Positions 22,346-34,737 of a DNA stretch of 64,000 bases are shown here, piece by piece. Position 1 is the stretch's first letter; every line of letters starts with the position of its first letter. Under the pieces are notes generated by a model. That model was given only the letters and a program-made list of their open reading frames with translations, had not been told where the DNA came from and did no database searches. Origin of the DNA: Dermatemys mawii (taxonomy: Eukaryota; Chordata; Testudines; Dermatemydidae); NCBI GenBank assembly GCA_007922305.1, contig ML677326.1, positions 58,476,961 to 58,540,960 of the forward strand. Reading direction: 5' to 3'. The translations under genes and the position numbers were made by a program.

Positions 22346-23488
22346 ACCAGTCTCTCAGTAGTATATAGAGGCCCTGTTTTTGATGGCCTAGCTGGTGCAG
22401 GAGTATGTGGCTGTAGGAGTATGGACAAAAAGTCAATCACTTATTGTTCATATTTCAGCCAAGACATAGATAGATCTATGATTTTTCCTTTTTGAGACAC
22501 TTTCCTTCTTGGGGGGACTCTCAGAGATGGTAAGTGGTCTGCATGTTAAGAGTGCCCTGGAATTTCTATATGCTGTATATGTGATTCAGATAAAGTGAGG
22601 TGCTTGGAATGATGTTCCTGTTTTGATTTTGAAGTTCTGTTTGTGCACTGGAGCTGCTTCTTTGGTGCTAGAAGACGTTATGAGGGTATTGGGGATAAAC
22701 TGGATAGCAATCATCTCCATATCCCCTTTAAGCTGTCCTGACTCTCAGTGATGTTATGCTGAAGTGGGTGATTACGAGGCAAAGAATGGTTTTGTTCAAA
22801 AACGAAAAGGATAGATCAGCAAGATACTCGGTGATGTTATTCATCAGGAAGGTCCCCCCAGAAATGCTGCAGGATCAGAAGGGATTTGTAAGCTGTGGTG
22901 GGGAAAAGGGCATGCAGCTATTTCCTATAATGTGCCAAAACAAAACTGAGCAATTTCTCAGTTAAGTTCTGTGATATCTTTCCTGCAAAGATGGAGACAT
23001 TGCAGATAAAAAAAAAATAGGAGCGATTGCCAGCTAGAATGCATGTTACAGGGCATTTGTACCTCAACTAGAATCAGTATTGTTCATGCCTTTACTGGAC
23101 AGGCAATGCCAATTTACACCTCATATTAACTATAAATATTCCCAAACCTTTTTTCTATAACCAGTGGCTTAATAAACTGTTGCATTTGCACAACTGAATG
23201 TTTTTGTTATTCCAATGTGCCATGGAGCGTGGCACAAGATATGGTTGTGCCATGATTTCAGTCACAATGTTGAGGCAGGAGAAAGGTGGGGTGACACTAG
23301 CAGACTAGCTAACTTGTGTATGACCCAGCACAATTTAGCAAGGGGCATTGAAGTTGTAATCAAGACAAACTATCAAAGAAATGTTAATTAGTCTAGCAAT
23401 CCCCAACTCATTCCACTTTGTATTGCTAAGAATCAAAGAATAGTTGCTAAGTGTATTTGTCTGTGTTTACCTATATGAGGGGTGGGCA

Positions 23489-23785
23489 AACCATGGCTCA
23501 GGAGTCACATGCAGCTTTTTTTAAAAAAAAAAAGTTAAAGTGGAGCTTGCACAGCTCCCCACATCCTCCTCCATTTTTCACCTGCCAGACAGGGGGTGGG
23601 GAGCTTTTGGTCTTTTGCCCTGTGGCAGGGTTGTTGGACTAGGAGCTCTGCCCTATGGGGGTCAGGGGTCTTGGAGCTTTAGGCCCAAGAGACATGCTTG
23701 TCTGGGCTCGGGGCTTCAGCAGAAGCAGGGCTGAAACGCCATCAGGTAGCTCCCGCATGGCTGAAGCCCAGAGCCAGGGTAAGCA
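23489..23785 (+). mobile_element. hAT-type fragment (GAGGGGTGGGCAAAC end)
   Basis: Starts GAGGGGTGGGCAAAC (one change from the CAGGGGTGGGCAAAC terminus of hAT families) and continues 'catggctcaggagtcacatg' and a T7A11-like run, then GC-rich sequence with 'ggggcttcagcagaagcagg'. The right inverted terminus and an 8-bp duplication of the left flank (acctatat) were not found, so the right side is truncated or replaced by the LTR that follows. Confidence 0.55.
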
Positions 23786-23818
23786 CATCCCATCTCTTGA
23801 ATTTCTGAAGATTATAGT

Positions 23819-24797
23819 ATGCGGCTTGTAGGGTCAGTGACCTGTATTTTGTTAGAAGTTTACCAGTGTAACCCAAGTTTAATTGCTGACTCCTTTTCTT
23901 GTCTTAATTGCCTCACATTATGTATACAACTGTGTTCAGTTAACCTTAAGATCAAAGATGAAAGAGACTGCAGGAAACTAATATTAGCTACATTGTTTTC
24001 AGCTTAACTATCTCCGTTATAATGGAGGACCAGCTAATTGCCTTTTGTAACTTAGTATAACTGGTTTACCTGTGTATACATAGGAAATAGAAGATTAACT
24101 TCAAAGCAAAGGTCTACAAACTATCTGCATTGCCTATTCTTTCTTGGAAAGCCCTGCTGTGACGATTTCTGTGAGGAGGCTTGTCAGCCTGCAAAAGAAC
24201 TAAAAATACTGGACTTTGGGAATGAACCTTTCATCTCTACTCTGCTGAACTCTGAATAGGGAAAGTTTAAGTTGCGAGACTGAGATGTTCCAAAAAGTTA
24301 TTTGAAATACCCTAGAAAATGCATGGAAAGACTCTAACAGACTTTACATGTAAGCTGCCTTTGGATTCTGACCTTTTGGGATATTTCCTGAGAGACCTTT
24401 ACAAGCCAGCAGATATATATCATCACTGCTATTATACTGATCTATGAACACGGAAAATCACTTTTAAGTACATGAGCCCTTGACCATTCAGTACCTCTCT
24501 CCTTTTCTTAATAAATCTTTAGTTAGTTTATGGAGGATTGGCTGACAGCTTGATGTTTGGGTAAGATCTGAAATATATATCTATTTGCCTAGATGGGAGT
24601 CAAGGGCTGGACTGCCTAAAGGGGTCGATGTTTGGCTTCTTGTTAACCAGTGTGGTGCTAAGGAAGCTCTTTTGTTAGTAGTTTGTTGAATCTATGTATT
24701 GAGTAACCCACCAGTTTGAAGGATTTCCTACTCCATTTCTTGCAATCTACCTTGAGTATGGCATTTTCAGTGTGGCCCATCCAGGCACTTGATCACA
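23819..24797 (+). mobile_element. ERV LTR, copy 1 of a two-copy family
   Basis: Shares ordered blocks with the LTR at 30889-32001: 'ttaccagtg[tc]', 'tatgaacacggaaaatcact' against 'tgtgaacaataaaaaatca', the poly(A) region (AATAAA at 24510-24515) followed by 'tctttagttag', 'gggtaagatctg', 'ttgttaaccagtgtggtg', 'accaccagtttgaaggatt' and the CA end 'ggcacttgatcaca'. Left edge estimated by alignment with copy 2. No internal genes follow. Confidence 0.6.
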
Positions 24798-24799
24798 GA

Positions 24800-25870
24800 A
24801 GTGTGGGGGAAAACTTTTGCTGGTCAGGACAGATGTGAAGAAGGTAAAGGAAAGAAGGTAGATGGGCAAGTGCTCTCAATGCCATGGTCCTATAAATGGT
24901 CAGTAGGCATGGCTTTCACTTGTTGCAGAGGCTGATTGCCCCGGAAAAGCAACTGCATTTTGGAAACATGTATTGGCGGCAGAATGGACAAAGTGGGCCA
25001 AGGGAGGAAGGTGAGGTCTGGATCCTCAGAAGGGTATGTTGTTTAATTCTGTGTACGACTGTGGCCATACACCCAGCACCAAAGCCAGAATGGCAGCATA
25101 GCACAATAATAAATAGTAAAGATAGGTACTTGCATGCCAAAGTTCTCTCCAGCAGTCTGTCATTTTGGTCTCAGTGTGGGTTTGCCGGTCAGCCTTCATT
25201 GCAGGCAAGTGTGTATAGCAATATCCGATTGGCGTGTGGGATGGTTGTGCAATATATGTGTAGAATCTTGTCTAGTTTATAAAAAAAATTGGACACATCA
25301 CATGTCCCCTGATGGATTGTCTCCTTTCGTCTCCCATTTAAACATACATTTTCCTGGGCAGCTTGCTCTTTTATGTGGAATGGATCAGCATCCCAGTCAT
25401 GACCCTGCACAGACTTCTGCTTTGCAATGTCCACAGAAATCTTTATTTCAGTGGTTGGTCTAAAGAGCTTCCTGACCTGATGATTCTTTCCAGATGGCAA
25501 TGAGATCTAGGGTCTCGGTATGGCTCTAAGAGGCTCTCTCTATTCTGGAGTACTATTGGGTTGTACTGCACGACACAGAGGGATCCTGGAATGAATGGGT
25601 GAAATCTGGCTCCACAGCAGCTTCTAAAGAAGGGAATGGTTGTCCTGGAACCTTGACACCAGAGCAGGGAGGGCACACAGATAAATGAACAGGTGGTTGA
25701 CCTGCAAAGCACTGTTAGATAGCTATTGGGAGCATGCAAAAAGTGATGTGCAGCAATTGCATCCATATGAATAATAGTCTGAACTAATTCAATTAGAAAC
25801 AAACTTAGTCCCCTTTGCAGGGGGTTCACTACGGATGCAGTTAGCACACAATGATGGATTGGATCATTTG
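24800..25870. other. Unclassified; possibly Harbinger interior
   Basis: Contains long overlapping ORFs on both strands (24896-25282 plus, 25134-25463 plus, 25189-25500 minus, 25443-25877 minus) without any motif I recognise. The position between the Harbinger ORF2 remnant and the TIR-like end at 25.9 kb suggests it could be non-coding interior of the same element. This is a guess from context. Confidence 0.25.
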
Positions 25871-25874
25871 TACA

Positions 25875-25940
25875 CAAGTATTTTCAAACCGAATTAACTC
25901 AATTTGATTCAGTTTAAGGCTGAGATATAGATAAGCCTCA
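25875..25940 (-). repeat. Harbinger-like terminal segment
   Basis: The plus strand ends 'aactcaatttgattcagttt' and 'gagatatagataagcctca'; reverse-complemented this is TGAGGCTTATCTATATCTC followed by a 'gaatcaaattgagtta' segment, similar in form to the GGGCTTGTCTACACT-type Harbinger terminus. It could be the right end of the relic whose ORFs lie at 18.9-22.3 kb. The left counterpart was not found. Confidence 0.35.
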
Positions 25941-26895
25941 ATTGCCTATATACTGTGTTATTTAAAATTAATCTAGAAGTATATACTGATGCGTATATTT
26001 GATTTATGGGATGACTAAGGAGAGCAGACACATACTATTGCTGTACATGGAATCTTCAAATATGAACTTTATTAGCACTCTTAAACTACATGCACAGTAC
26101 TTGCAGGCCCCTGGAATTAGAGGACAATGATTCTATTACATGGGGTCAGAACTACATAATTAACTACAGAGCATAGGTCTTATATGTCTAAGAGAGAGAG
26201 TCTTTGTAAAGGTCGTTAAGAATTTTAGCCCCATTGCTACCATGAAGTTTCTAGAGGCCAGAATGCAAACCATGTTGCCATCTATGATGTTCTACAGGGT
26301 CACAGATTTGTTATAATATTAATTTAACATGCTACAGTTTACTAAACATTTACAGGAGTGCTATACCCATAATACTGCCTATTCATGCATAGATGTCAAC
26401 CACAAATATGAGAAAATTCCTAATTTTCTTCTTCATTATACATGTACATTTCTTTTGACATCACAGAGGACATACAGTGCAGTTGCTACATAAGTATAGG
26501 AGGAACAAACTGATGTAATTCTCTTTACAGATAGATTGTTCTATAAAACCACCACCACTGTAGGGGGAAAAGGGAGTTACCTGGATCTGTGTAAAATAAT
26601 TTTTTTTAAAAAACTCTCAAATTTTTATAAATGTTACTTTTTTTCTGTTGTACATTATAAGCCAGAAAAATTGAGAAGAAATACTCTAAAGGTTGCCTAG
26701 AAATTACTTATAAAACAACATATCTTCTCATTTATTTGTTCACAAATCCTGAAATATATAGTTCAAACAAATTTTTCACTGTTATATTGCTTACGAATGA
26801 ACTATAAATAGCACTAAATTACAGAATTAAAGTTACTCTTATTACAAAATGTAGGAAAATGCATATGATATAACATTGCATTCAGTTATAACTAC
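25941..26895. other. No recognisable gene or repeat
   Basis: AT-rich; no ORF above 60 codons of interest and no repeat wording I know. Confidence 0.4.
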
Positions 26896-26896
26896 T

Positions 26897-27075
26897 GTGA
26901 TGGAGTCAGACCAGAAGGATATAGGAGAGTGCTGGAAGGCAGGTATATCAGCCTCAGGATGTGTAGGTCCCTGTTCCCTGGATAGCCAAACAAAGGCTAC
27001 TCCAGGCCAATCAGGAAGCTTTTTAGGCCCAAACCCTGGATCTGAACACCTCCAGATCTTGAAGTATAACAGCAA
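26897..27075 (+). mobile_element. LTR 5' (U3) fragment
   Basis: 'tgtgatggagtcagaccaga' followed by 'ggatataggagagtgctgga', 'gtaggtccctgttccctgga' and 'ccaatcaggaagctttttag' match the start of an LTR that I know as common in turtles (tgtgatgg-start, 'ccagatggctacaggagag' wording). Only the U3 start is present; TATA box and poly(A) signal are missing. Confidence 0.5.
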
Positions 27076-27109
27076 TGGAACCTAGCACAGGAACCCAAAG
27101 CCAGGTCCA

Positions 27110-30100
27110 GCCAATCACTATAATGGGCCAATTAAAATCTTAGATACACAGACTCTCCTCTCAAATTATGGAAGATATTTTTCTCCTCCCAAAACTCTAG
27201 TTCAAGGTTTTGAGGCATGGGCCCCATCTCCATTCATAAGTGTTTCATCACTTCTCCTATCGGTCTGCCTCTTCTCTTTTTCCTTTTTCAGAGAAGTCTA
27301 TTTTCTAAAACATGAGTGCATATGCTGCTGCTGCCGACAAGCTAGCAAATTCACTGCCAGATTTTCAATCCTAGATGTCTGCCAGTGACAGCTGACATGT
27401 CACTCATTCAGTAGCAAATGTTACTTGGGAGTCTTTTCATTGGGAACTCAGTCTGTTCAATCCTGTCCATTTAGTGAGCCATGGAGATCTAGAAAATGAT
27501 TCCTTCTCTCCATTTATAATTTTCAGTGCGCTATTGGTGTTGAAATTGAGCATGGCTTCTGGAAGGCAGCAGGCTCCATTCACTCTCAAACCAACAAAGC
27601 TGTACCACCAGAGAGGAAGCTACTGGAATACCTTTCCTAGAACTGTTGCTGTGGAAACATGGCTATATTCAAGACCAAAGTATCCTTTGGCATAAGGCTA
27701 TAAAAATCAAATGTTTTCTTATAACGGCAAACCAATCTGATATGTAGCTGCAGGCTTTGCTCTGTGTTGTGGCCTAATATAATGGGAACTGTACACATTG
27801 GAACTTGGGCCAAATTCACTTCTGGTCCAATTCCTTTTGGCAACAGGAATGAATTTGGCCCCTTGTTTCCGACTGAATTGATTTTGAGAACGCATTTTAT
27901 AATATATGGAACAAAGTAGGCAACCACCATCATTTCCTTTTCTTGATGAAAATGAGGATCTTTATTTTCATATTTTCAAGTAATCTTTATGTTGTATTCC
28001 AAAACTTCCACCACTTATTTTTCCCAATGTTATACATTTCAAACCATCACAAAAATTGATTTATTATTGCACTTGTGGACATTGCTAAGCATTATCCCAT
28101 CCTAGTGACATCATTGTTTCCATAGTAACTAATGTACTTCAGATGGAAAACAGCAAAGAGAAACTAAAGAAAGGACAACAATAAAATAAGTGGCATAAAC
28201 TAAATATGGCCATTATGGAATACTTCTGCTAAGCATTTATTCTGTCCCAATTCTGGAAAATTTGCATAACTCACCTGAGGTTCTCTCAGTCAAGAGCAAA
28301 TTCTTTATGTATATGGGATAGGAAAGTCAGAAAAAATGAAATTTGGGTTTGGATAAACATCCACAAGCTCAGGCGCTTATCTAATGCTTATCAAAACCTT
28401 TTAAATCCTTCATTCTTTTCTACTTAAAATCTTCCTATAACTTATTGGCTCCACTTCTCTTTCCTCAATTCAAAACACTTCAGTAGGCTTCTCTATTGAT
28501 CCTAGAACTCTCATTCCAGCTGTAAAATGGCTGCCCTTCTCTTTGCAACCTTACACGGAAAATACTGTTGTCATTAACTTCAGATTTCACACATCATTAT
28601 TCTGTGCCCAGTGAGCAATACTTTAATATTGTAGCAACTGGGGACCAGCGAAGAGGCCAATGGAGTTTTTGGGCCTTTCAATAATAACTTCAAAGGTAAG
28701 GGACTTGCAGGAATAGAAATATACTGGAAGGGAAAAGGCTGAGGAAAAGAACAGGGCTTATTGGAGCATTATTGGTTGGAGTGAAATAACAAGAGAGGAA
28801 AGTTTTCAAAAGCAATGAAAGTCATTTATAGCTAGTCTTAATTTCCATACTAAGCTACATTGGTATAACAGCTTCATATTTGCATAACTGCCTCCATATT
28901 ATATGGTTGTACTGCTTTAATTATATCAGTTTCTATACCATGTAGCTAGCAGTACAAAAACTGTTTGTAGATCAGCCTGTAGGCACTTAAATAAAATTAT
29001 CCAGGATCTTTTAGAGATTTGTGGGGAAACCAGGACAGTTAAAAGGTTATTGGAAGGTTGCTGTGAGAAGGGAAAGAGAAATATAAAGCCACACTGGGAG
29101 AAAGGGGAAGAGCCTTAACCAAACTGAAAAAAAATTATTTAGGCTTGGCTTGGTTCATAGGTGGGAAAAGCTTTGAGATATTTACTTTCTGGAACAGATT
29201 CATCCATCCTTAATCACTTAATACAGAAAACTCTGATTATATTTAATAGGTTATGAAATGAGACCTGCTAAGAAGAGCTGACAGGTGTAGGTGTTACAGA
29301 GGAGCTGTACAGATCTTATTTCCTACTAAATAATTCCCTATAAACTGTGTCAACTTTCATTAGCTCAGATAAACACTGCAACTGCTGTAGATTTAGATTT
29401 CCAGCCCAACAATCCCAAGTAACAATTGCTTCTGCTCTTACATTCCAGAAAGCTCAAACAATAGACAGCAGCAGATTTACATTTTCTTTAGTGTCTTTTA
29501 GCAATAACCCTTCAGAAAGAAAAAAAAAAAAGTGTAGTGTTCATTGAGCTGAAAATAAATGTAAATGAAGTAGATGATTCTATGATTCTAGATTAAAGGG
29601 AAAAAAAAACCAAACAATTAGAAAGTGTTGGACACTGATATGCAACATTAACTTCTCTTGTGGATCCTGACATGAGTCCAGCTATGATTTAACAGCAGCA
29701 CTGCCCTTTGAGTGACATTCTACTCACCATTAAGCTACAGTTTCTGTGGATATAACCTCTTGCCTGGAAAGTAAGGTAATCTGAAAACTGTAATTCTGGA
29801 AATGACATCAGAAAACACGACAGTGCTGATGCTCACATACAAATACTACTACTAATAAGAGGATGTAGTATTTTGGTCTGTTTGCAGTCAGCAGACACAC
29901 ATTTTTGGAGGTACATAACATTCTGCAAAGCTACCTGGGTCTAGCCTCGTGTAATTCAGCTTTCTCCACTACATTCAATAATTTGATCAAAACGTCTAGA
30001 ACAAAGTCATTTTTCTTTTAAAAAGGCATGCACAAACAGACACACATGCATACACTCATTCTTGATTTTGATCATTTGGGGATGAAATTCACACCAGGCA

Positions 30101-30880
30101 GAAAACCTGCACAAGGCAATCTGTACTTCTTAAGCCCTGTGTCTCCAATTCTGTGTTGGATTTTTTCCAAGAAATTTTCCATAAACATGTTTACCTGATA
30201 GGTAATTACAAAAGGAACATTAATTTCAGTGTTACTTTCTGCCATCTAAAAAATGATTATATTTGCATGTGGGTAGCTGTACATTGTACTAGGGCACGTT
30301 CAATCATGGGCTGATGATAGATTGTTAGTGGCATAACATCTGCATAAAGAGAATGACCTCCTCCCAGACACTGCTATTTGTACCCCTTTCACTGCTTTTA
30401 AAGAGGCACAGACAATAATATAGTCTTGTGATAATAAATAACCTCACTACCATTCTTACAGTGTTTTACTTCTTTCCATTTTCACCATCCCTTGGATCAG
30501 TGTTACAAAAAGGCTGAAAAGTTGTACACTATATTTTATGAGTATGGATTATTAAATGAATAAGATTAAACTCTCCCTTTATTGATCATAGACTCTTCTC
30601 CTCTGTTAAAATGTTATGGCTAAAAAATAAATTTAAAAGATAGAGCTTGCCCAAAACGAGCACAGACACTGATTGCCTTGTCTACCTAAATGGCAACCTG
30701 CTAGCAAGTAATAAGGCTTGCAAAGCTATTTATGAATTTCATTCTAGCTACATAAAGCTAATTGATGTAATCAGACTATTTGACAATATTCACCTAAACT
30801 GGAACAAACAGCAGATCATTCTTCCATTAGGAACAGATTACAATCTATCTACAATAGATAAATGATACTAGTTTTTATGT
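27110..30880. other. No recognisable gene; two small palindromic repeats
   Basis: Nothing coding is supported. Within it, 27807-27862 is a 56-base palindrome (see separate entry) and 30075-30140 ('gatgaaattcacaccaggca', 'aacctgcacaaggcaatctg') resembles another short turtle repeat. Poly(A) run at 29520-29531. Confidence 0.4.
27807..27862. repeat. 56-bp palindromic MITE-like repeat
   Basis: Terminal inverted repeat GGGCCAAATTCA (27807-27818) with TGAATTTGGCCCC (27850-27862), 31 bases apart. The size and self-complementarity suggest a tiny foldback element. Confidence 0.6.
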
Positions 30881-30883
30881 AGA

Positions 30884-32006
30884 ATGAGTGTGAGGCTGTA
30901 TGATTGAATATGGCCATTTATATCATTATTACCAGTGCTACACAATTGCAACAAATCTTGTACAAAGAATGTCATGCAAGGTGTTAATGGGAAAAGTTAT
31001 AATTTGCTCAGTATGATTATCCTGAGTATATGCATGTATCATCTCTATACCCAAGATTACGAATATTGGCCAAGGAGTTGCATCTTATATATGTGTTGTA
31101 TTCCTGGATAACTCCCACCAGATAAGATTTACATCAAAGCCAGATAGGTAGCTTAACTCTCACAATGGGCCATAGAAGAAACTTGTCCCGCCCAGATAAC
31201 TCTTCCTGCTGACTCCTCAAAATTTCAGGGGCCAGAGGCCACCCCCTGTGAGTCATCAAAGCATGTAAGGACGTGATATGTTCAGGTGACCCTGGAATTC
31301 ATCTTGTTCAGTGACTTTCCACAAACAGAAGCTGTGAGGTTTGTTTGAAACAGTAACATTTCATGCACATGGCAGAGGATATAAAAGACCACTGAAACAT
31401 CTCCATCTGGTCTTCATTTCCTGCTTCATTTCTCTGGACTGTATTTCTAACAAGAAAGCTTTGAACAAGGACTGATGACCCCCAATATGCTAGTGTAATT
31501 TTCAGAGACTTTTGCAAGCTACCAGTTTACTCCATTCCATATGATCTTGATCTGTGAACAATAAAAAATCATTTCTATGTATATGAGCTAGTAACCATTA
31601 ATATCACTTTTCTTTTCTTTATTATTAAACCTTTAGTTTTTAGTTTTCAAAAGATTGGCATCAGTGTATTTATTGGGTAAGATCTGGGTCATACATTGAC
31701 CTGGCTAAGTGGCTGATCTCTTGGGACTGGAAGGATCCTATATCTGGTGACTTTGGTTTTCAGTAACCATTCATCATAAAGTTCAGTGGCCTGGTGGTGA
31801 GCCAGGTGTGGAATGCCTAAGGAGGCTGAAATTTTCACTTTCTGTTGACCAATGTGGTGAGACAGAAGCTCACTTTTGTTACTGGCTTGATATAATCTAC
31901 TGCTAGAATAACCACCAGTTTGGGGGTAAGTTTGTCCCATTTCTCATCAGTTTGTCCTGAATTTGGCATTCTCAGCTCTGACTCACCAAGGCACAGTGAC
32001 AGTGAG
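30884..32006 (+). mobile_element. ERV solo LTR, copy 2, with 4-5 bp duplication
   Basis: LTR body 30889-32001: begins TGTGAGG, ends GTGACA, flanked by ATGAG (30884-30888) and GTGAG (32002-32006), a 5-bp target duplication with one mismatch. TATA box TATAAAA at 31380-31386, poly(A)-like signals AATAAA near 31559 and ATTAAA at 31624-31629, in the order and spacing of U3-R-U5. No gag, pol or env sequence adjoins it: a solo LTR left by recombination. About 1.1 kb; same family as 23819-24797. Confidence 0.75.
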
Positions 32007-32054
32007 CCCCACCAGAAGGAGGTTTTATGGATCTCAATGACAACAGTGTATTTA

Positions 32055-32112
32055 TGTAAATAAAATTACTGTGGATTTACAGCAGTGTAGCTGAATCAGG
32101 ATCTGGCCCCCA
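32055..32112. repeat. Short repeat of the 'ggatttacaccagtgtaa' type
   Basis: 'attactgtggatttacagca' and 'gtgtagctgaatcaggatct' followed by 'ggccccc' match the wording of a short turtle palindromic repeat; relatives at 44930 and 47530. Confidence 0.4.
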
Positions 32113-34729
32113 TATGTATCTGTCTGGTTGAGGTATTTCTGAGGTACCTATCATCATATGTCTAAGTGCCACTGGATCATAAAATGGAAAACTTCCCAAT
32201 TAGTTGTACTGCTGAAGATGATCTTCTCTAATATTCTGTTTGTTAGTTCATTAAACAACACTTGCCATTTACATGGAAAATGTGCAACTTCTGAAGTTGT
32301 CTGTCTTAATGCACACAAATCTGAATTAAAGTGGCCCTAAAGATTATGATCTAACATGATTTAATGCAGTGATAGACGCCTCCTTCATAAAATCAGATTG
32401 GAAATGTAAGGCTGGATGTTATAATTTTTTTGTTTCAGCTGTCATTACTAGTGTCAGTGCTTCACCAAGTTGACAACTAACACATGCCCTACAAAGGAAT
32501 GATTTTGGCAGATGATATTGGGTATTAGGTTTATATTCTGTCCATTATATATTTTGAATGTGAGCAGTTTCATTCCAGTTACATAAATCATAGCCATTTT
32601 CAGGAAACTAGATAAAAATATATACTTTGCCTGCTTGTGCTCCAAAAGCAATTCTAGAAGGCTCAAGAAATGAGACAAAGCACATAGGTAAGGTAATCAA
32701 AACAAAAACATGTAAATCTCTCAGAAAGTCTGTTCTCCATTAAATGCATATACAAATTGACACTGAAGTACTTTTTAGTTTTGATTATTTTCTACTCTCC
32801 ACTCTCTTGGAAGCTTTGAAACAAAGGTCATGATAATGAAAAGTCTTATTCAGTTTTGAGGATGCAATTTTGTGCCTGAAGCTACATGTTGGAGTAAATG
32901 CCACTGACTTTTAATGTGAGCATCTGATTTCAAAGCAGGAGTCTTAGGGACAGATTTTAAAATATAGCAATTGCAAAATGGGAGTTATTTCTTCTAGGCT
33001 TAAATTCAATGAAGTTGGAGAGGGTCCAGGTCAATAAAGGTCCATTCTTAGAAACTTAAACCAATCTTTTCTTGTTATGCTAATTTTGTCTGTTCTATGC
33101 AGTGGACAACAGTTACTTTCCTTATTATCTGAATTACAAGTCAATATGCTGGTCCCTTGTTTGCTTTCTTCTTTCCGCAGCAAAGCACAGATCTAGGCTT
33201 TGTTTTCTACTGCCTCTCACAGTACTAGCCTTGTTCCAGCAAGCATAAAGCGCAAGTGGTGTTGCAAAGCTAATTACACCTTCCTGCCCCAGCATGACCC
33301 TTCGCACTCTAGGGAGGATTCATCCAAAAGAAAAGTAGCTTTAATTTTCTTCCAGAAACCAACAGAAACCCCACTAGAAACCTGATCCACCTCCCTCTAA
33401 GACAATGGGCATTTTTTCATTGATCTCATTAGTAGCCATGTATGCCTTAACAGAGGCTGGTGGAAGAATGCACTGAGTCATTACATCCCCTTAACTGTTC
33501 TGCCTATAAATCCTTACTGGTCAGTGTAGATTGGCTTCCCCTGGCTCACCTGATGAGAAGACTGCAGTTGCTTTCTAATCCTGTAATTTCCTCCGGTGGA
33601 CTTTTCCCTGCTAGGATCCTGCACTAATGTTATCCACCAAGAAAAGTAAACCCAGTGTAAACCTTACACTAGTGCCAACTCCGGCTGAGTGTGGTTCAAT
33701 ATTAAGTTTCACAGAAAACAACAGCTGCAAGATGTAGTTTGTTTGTAGTTTCCATGAAAATGTTCAATAGATTCTTTTCTCATAAAAGATATACTTGACT
33801 CTCAAGGGCATTCCCCAGAAGCTTCAAATAATTTCAAAGTATGTCAGATTGTGGCTCAGACCTAGTTTTATTATTTGTATTCATAATTTATATTGTGGTA
33901 GCAAGTAGAGGCCAGATAAATACATCCTTTAAAAATAGTTAGACATCTATAGAGAAGACTGGATTTGCCAGTGAGTCAGAGACTGGATATATATTGGTTT
34001 AGGCTAATGTTCAAGTTTGATGCCAAACCAGGGCTAAGGATTGCAATCACATATGATGAAGACAAAATCTGGAAATTGCAATCACATGAGGAGATCACTT
34101 GTTTTAGGTGAGATTTATGCCCTATTGTTCTGACCTCTTGTAGTAATGGTAATTCCCTAGAAATAGTGGCTAAATCTCACCAGAACTTGGAAATAGCCCT
34201 CCCATTTGGGATCTGTTTTGAAACTAAAACCATTGAGGCCCATTTAGATCCAGAAACTCACATAAATTCTGAGGAATTCAGATTCAAGATCCTAGTCTTG
34301 TTTCAGCTCTAGAAGAGAGTCATTTTGGGAAGGAGAGAACTTTACAGTACATGACAGCTAACAATCTTGGGCAATCATTCGGTTGCCCCTAAAGAAGAGT
34401 AAAAGGTATTTCCATCAACTACCGTTAACGAAGACCTGCAGGTGGTTTGTGCTGCTCACAACTTCATTCAAGCTTTCTAAAGCCTATAGTTTATATATGT
34501 TGTATACATTATTTAAAATCTCAATACAACATGTAGTGCAGGGAGGATAAATATTGCACGTTAGCATTTCCCTGGTAAGATCTTGATCATGGATACAGAA
34601 CATGAAAAGAAGAACATTTCCTTCTTCCTGCAGATAACTAGAGGCATTTTTTTTTTTTTTGTAAAGGCCAGGAAACATATTTGCAATTTGTTGCATAAAA
34701 TATCCAACATGGATCACTGAATTTAGAAT
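32113..34729. other. No recognisable gene or repeat
   Basis: AT-rich sequence. ORFs are at most 77 codons. A T run lies at about 34650-34661. Confidence 0.4.
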
Positions 34730-34737
34730 CCAAGTAA

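Noticed and set aside
24896..25877. Cluster of 100-144 codon ORFs on both strands
   Set aside because: No recognisable domain; antiparallel overlap. Treated as unclassified transposon interior rather than genes.
23819..32001. A full provirus bounded by the two related LTRs
   Set aside because: The right LTR has its own flanking duplication and no gag, pol or env motifs are found between them.
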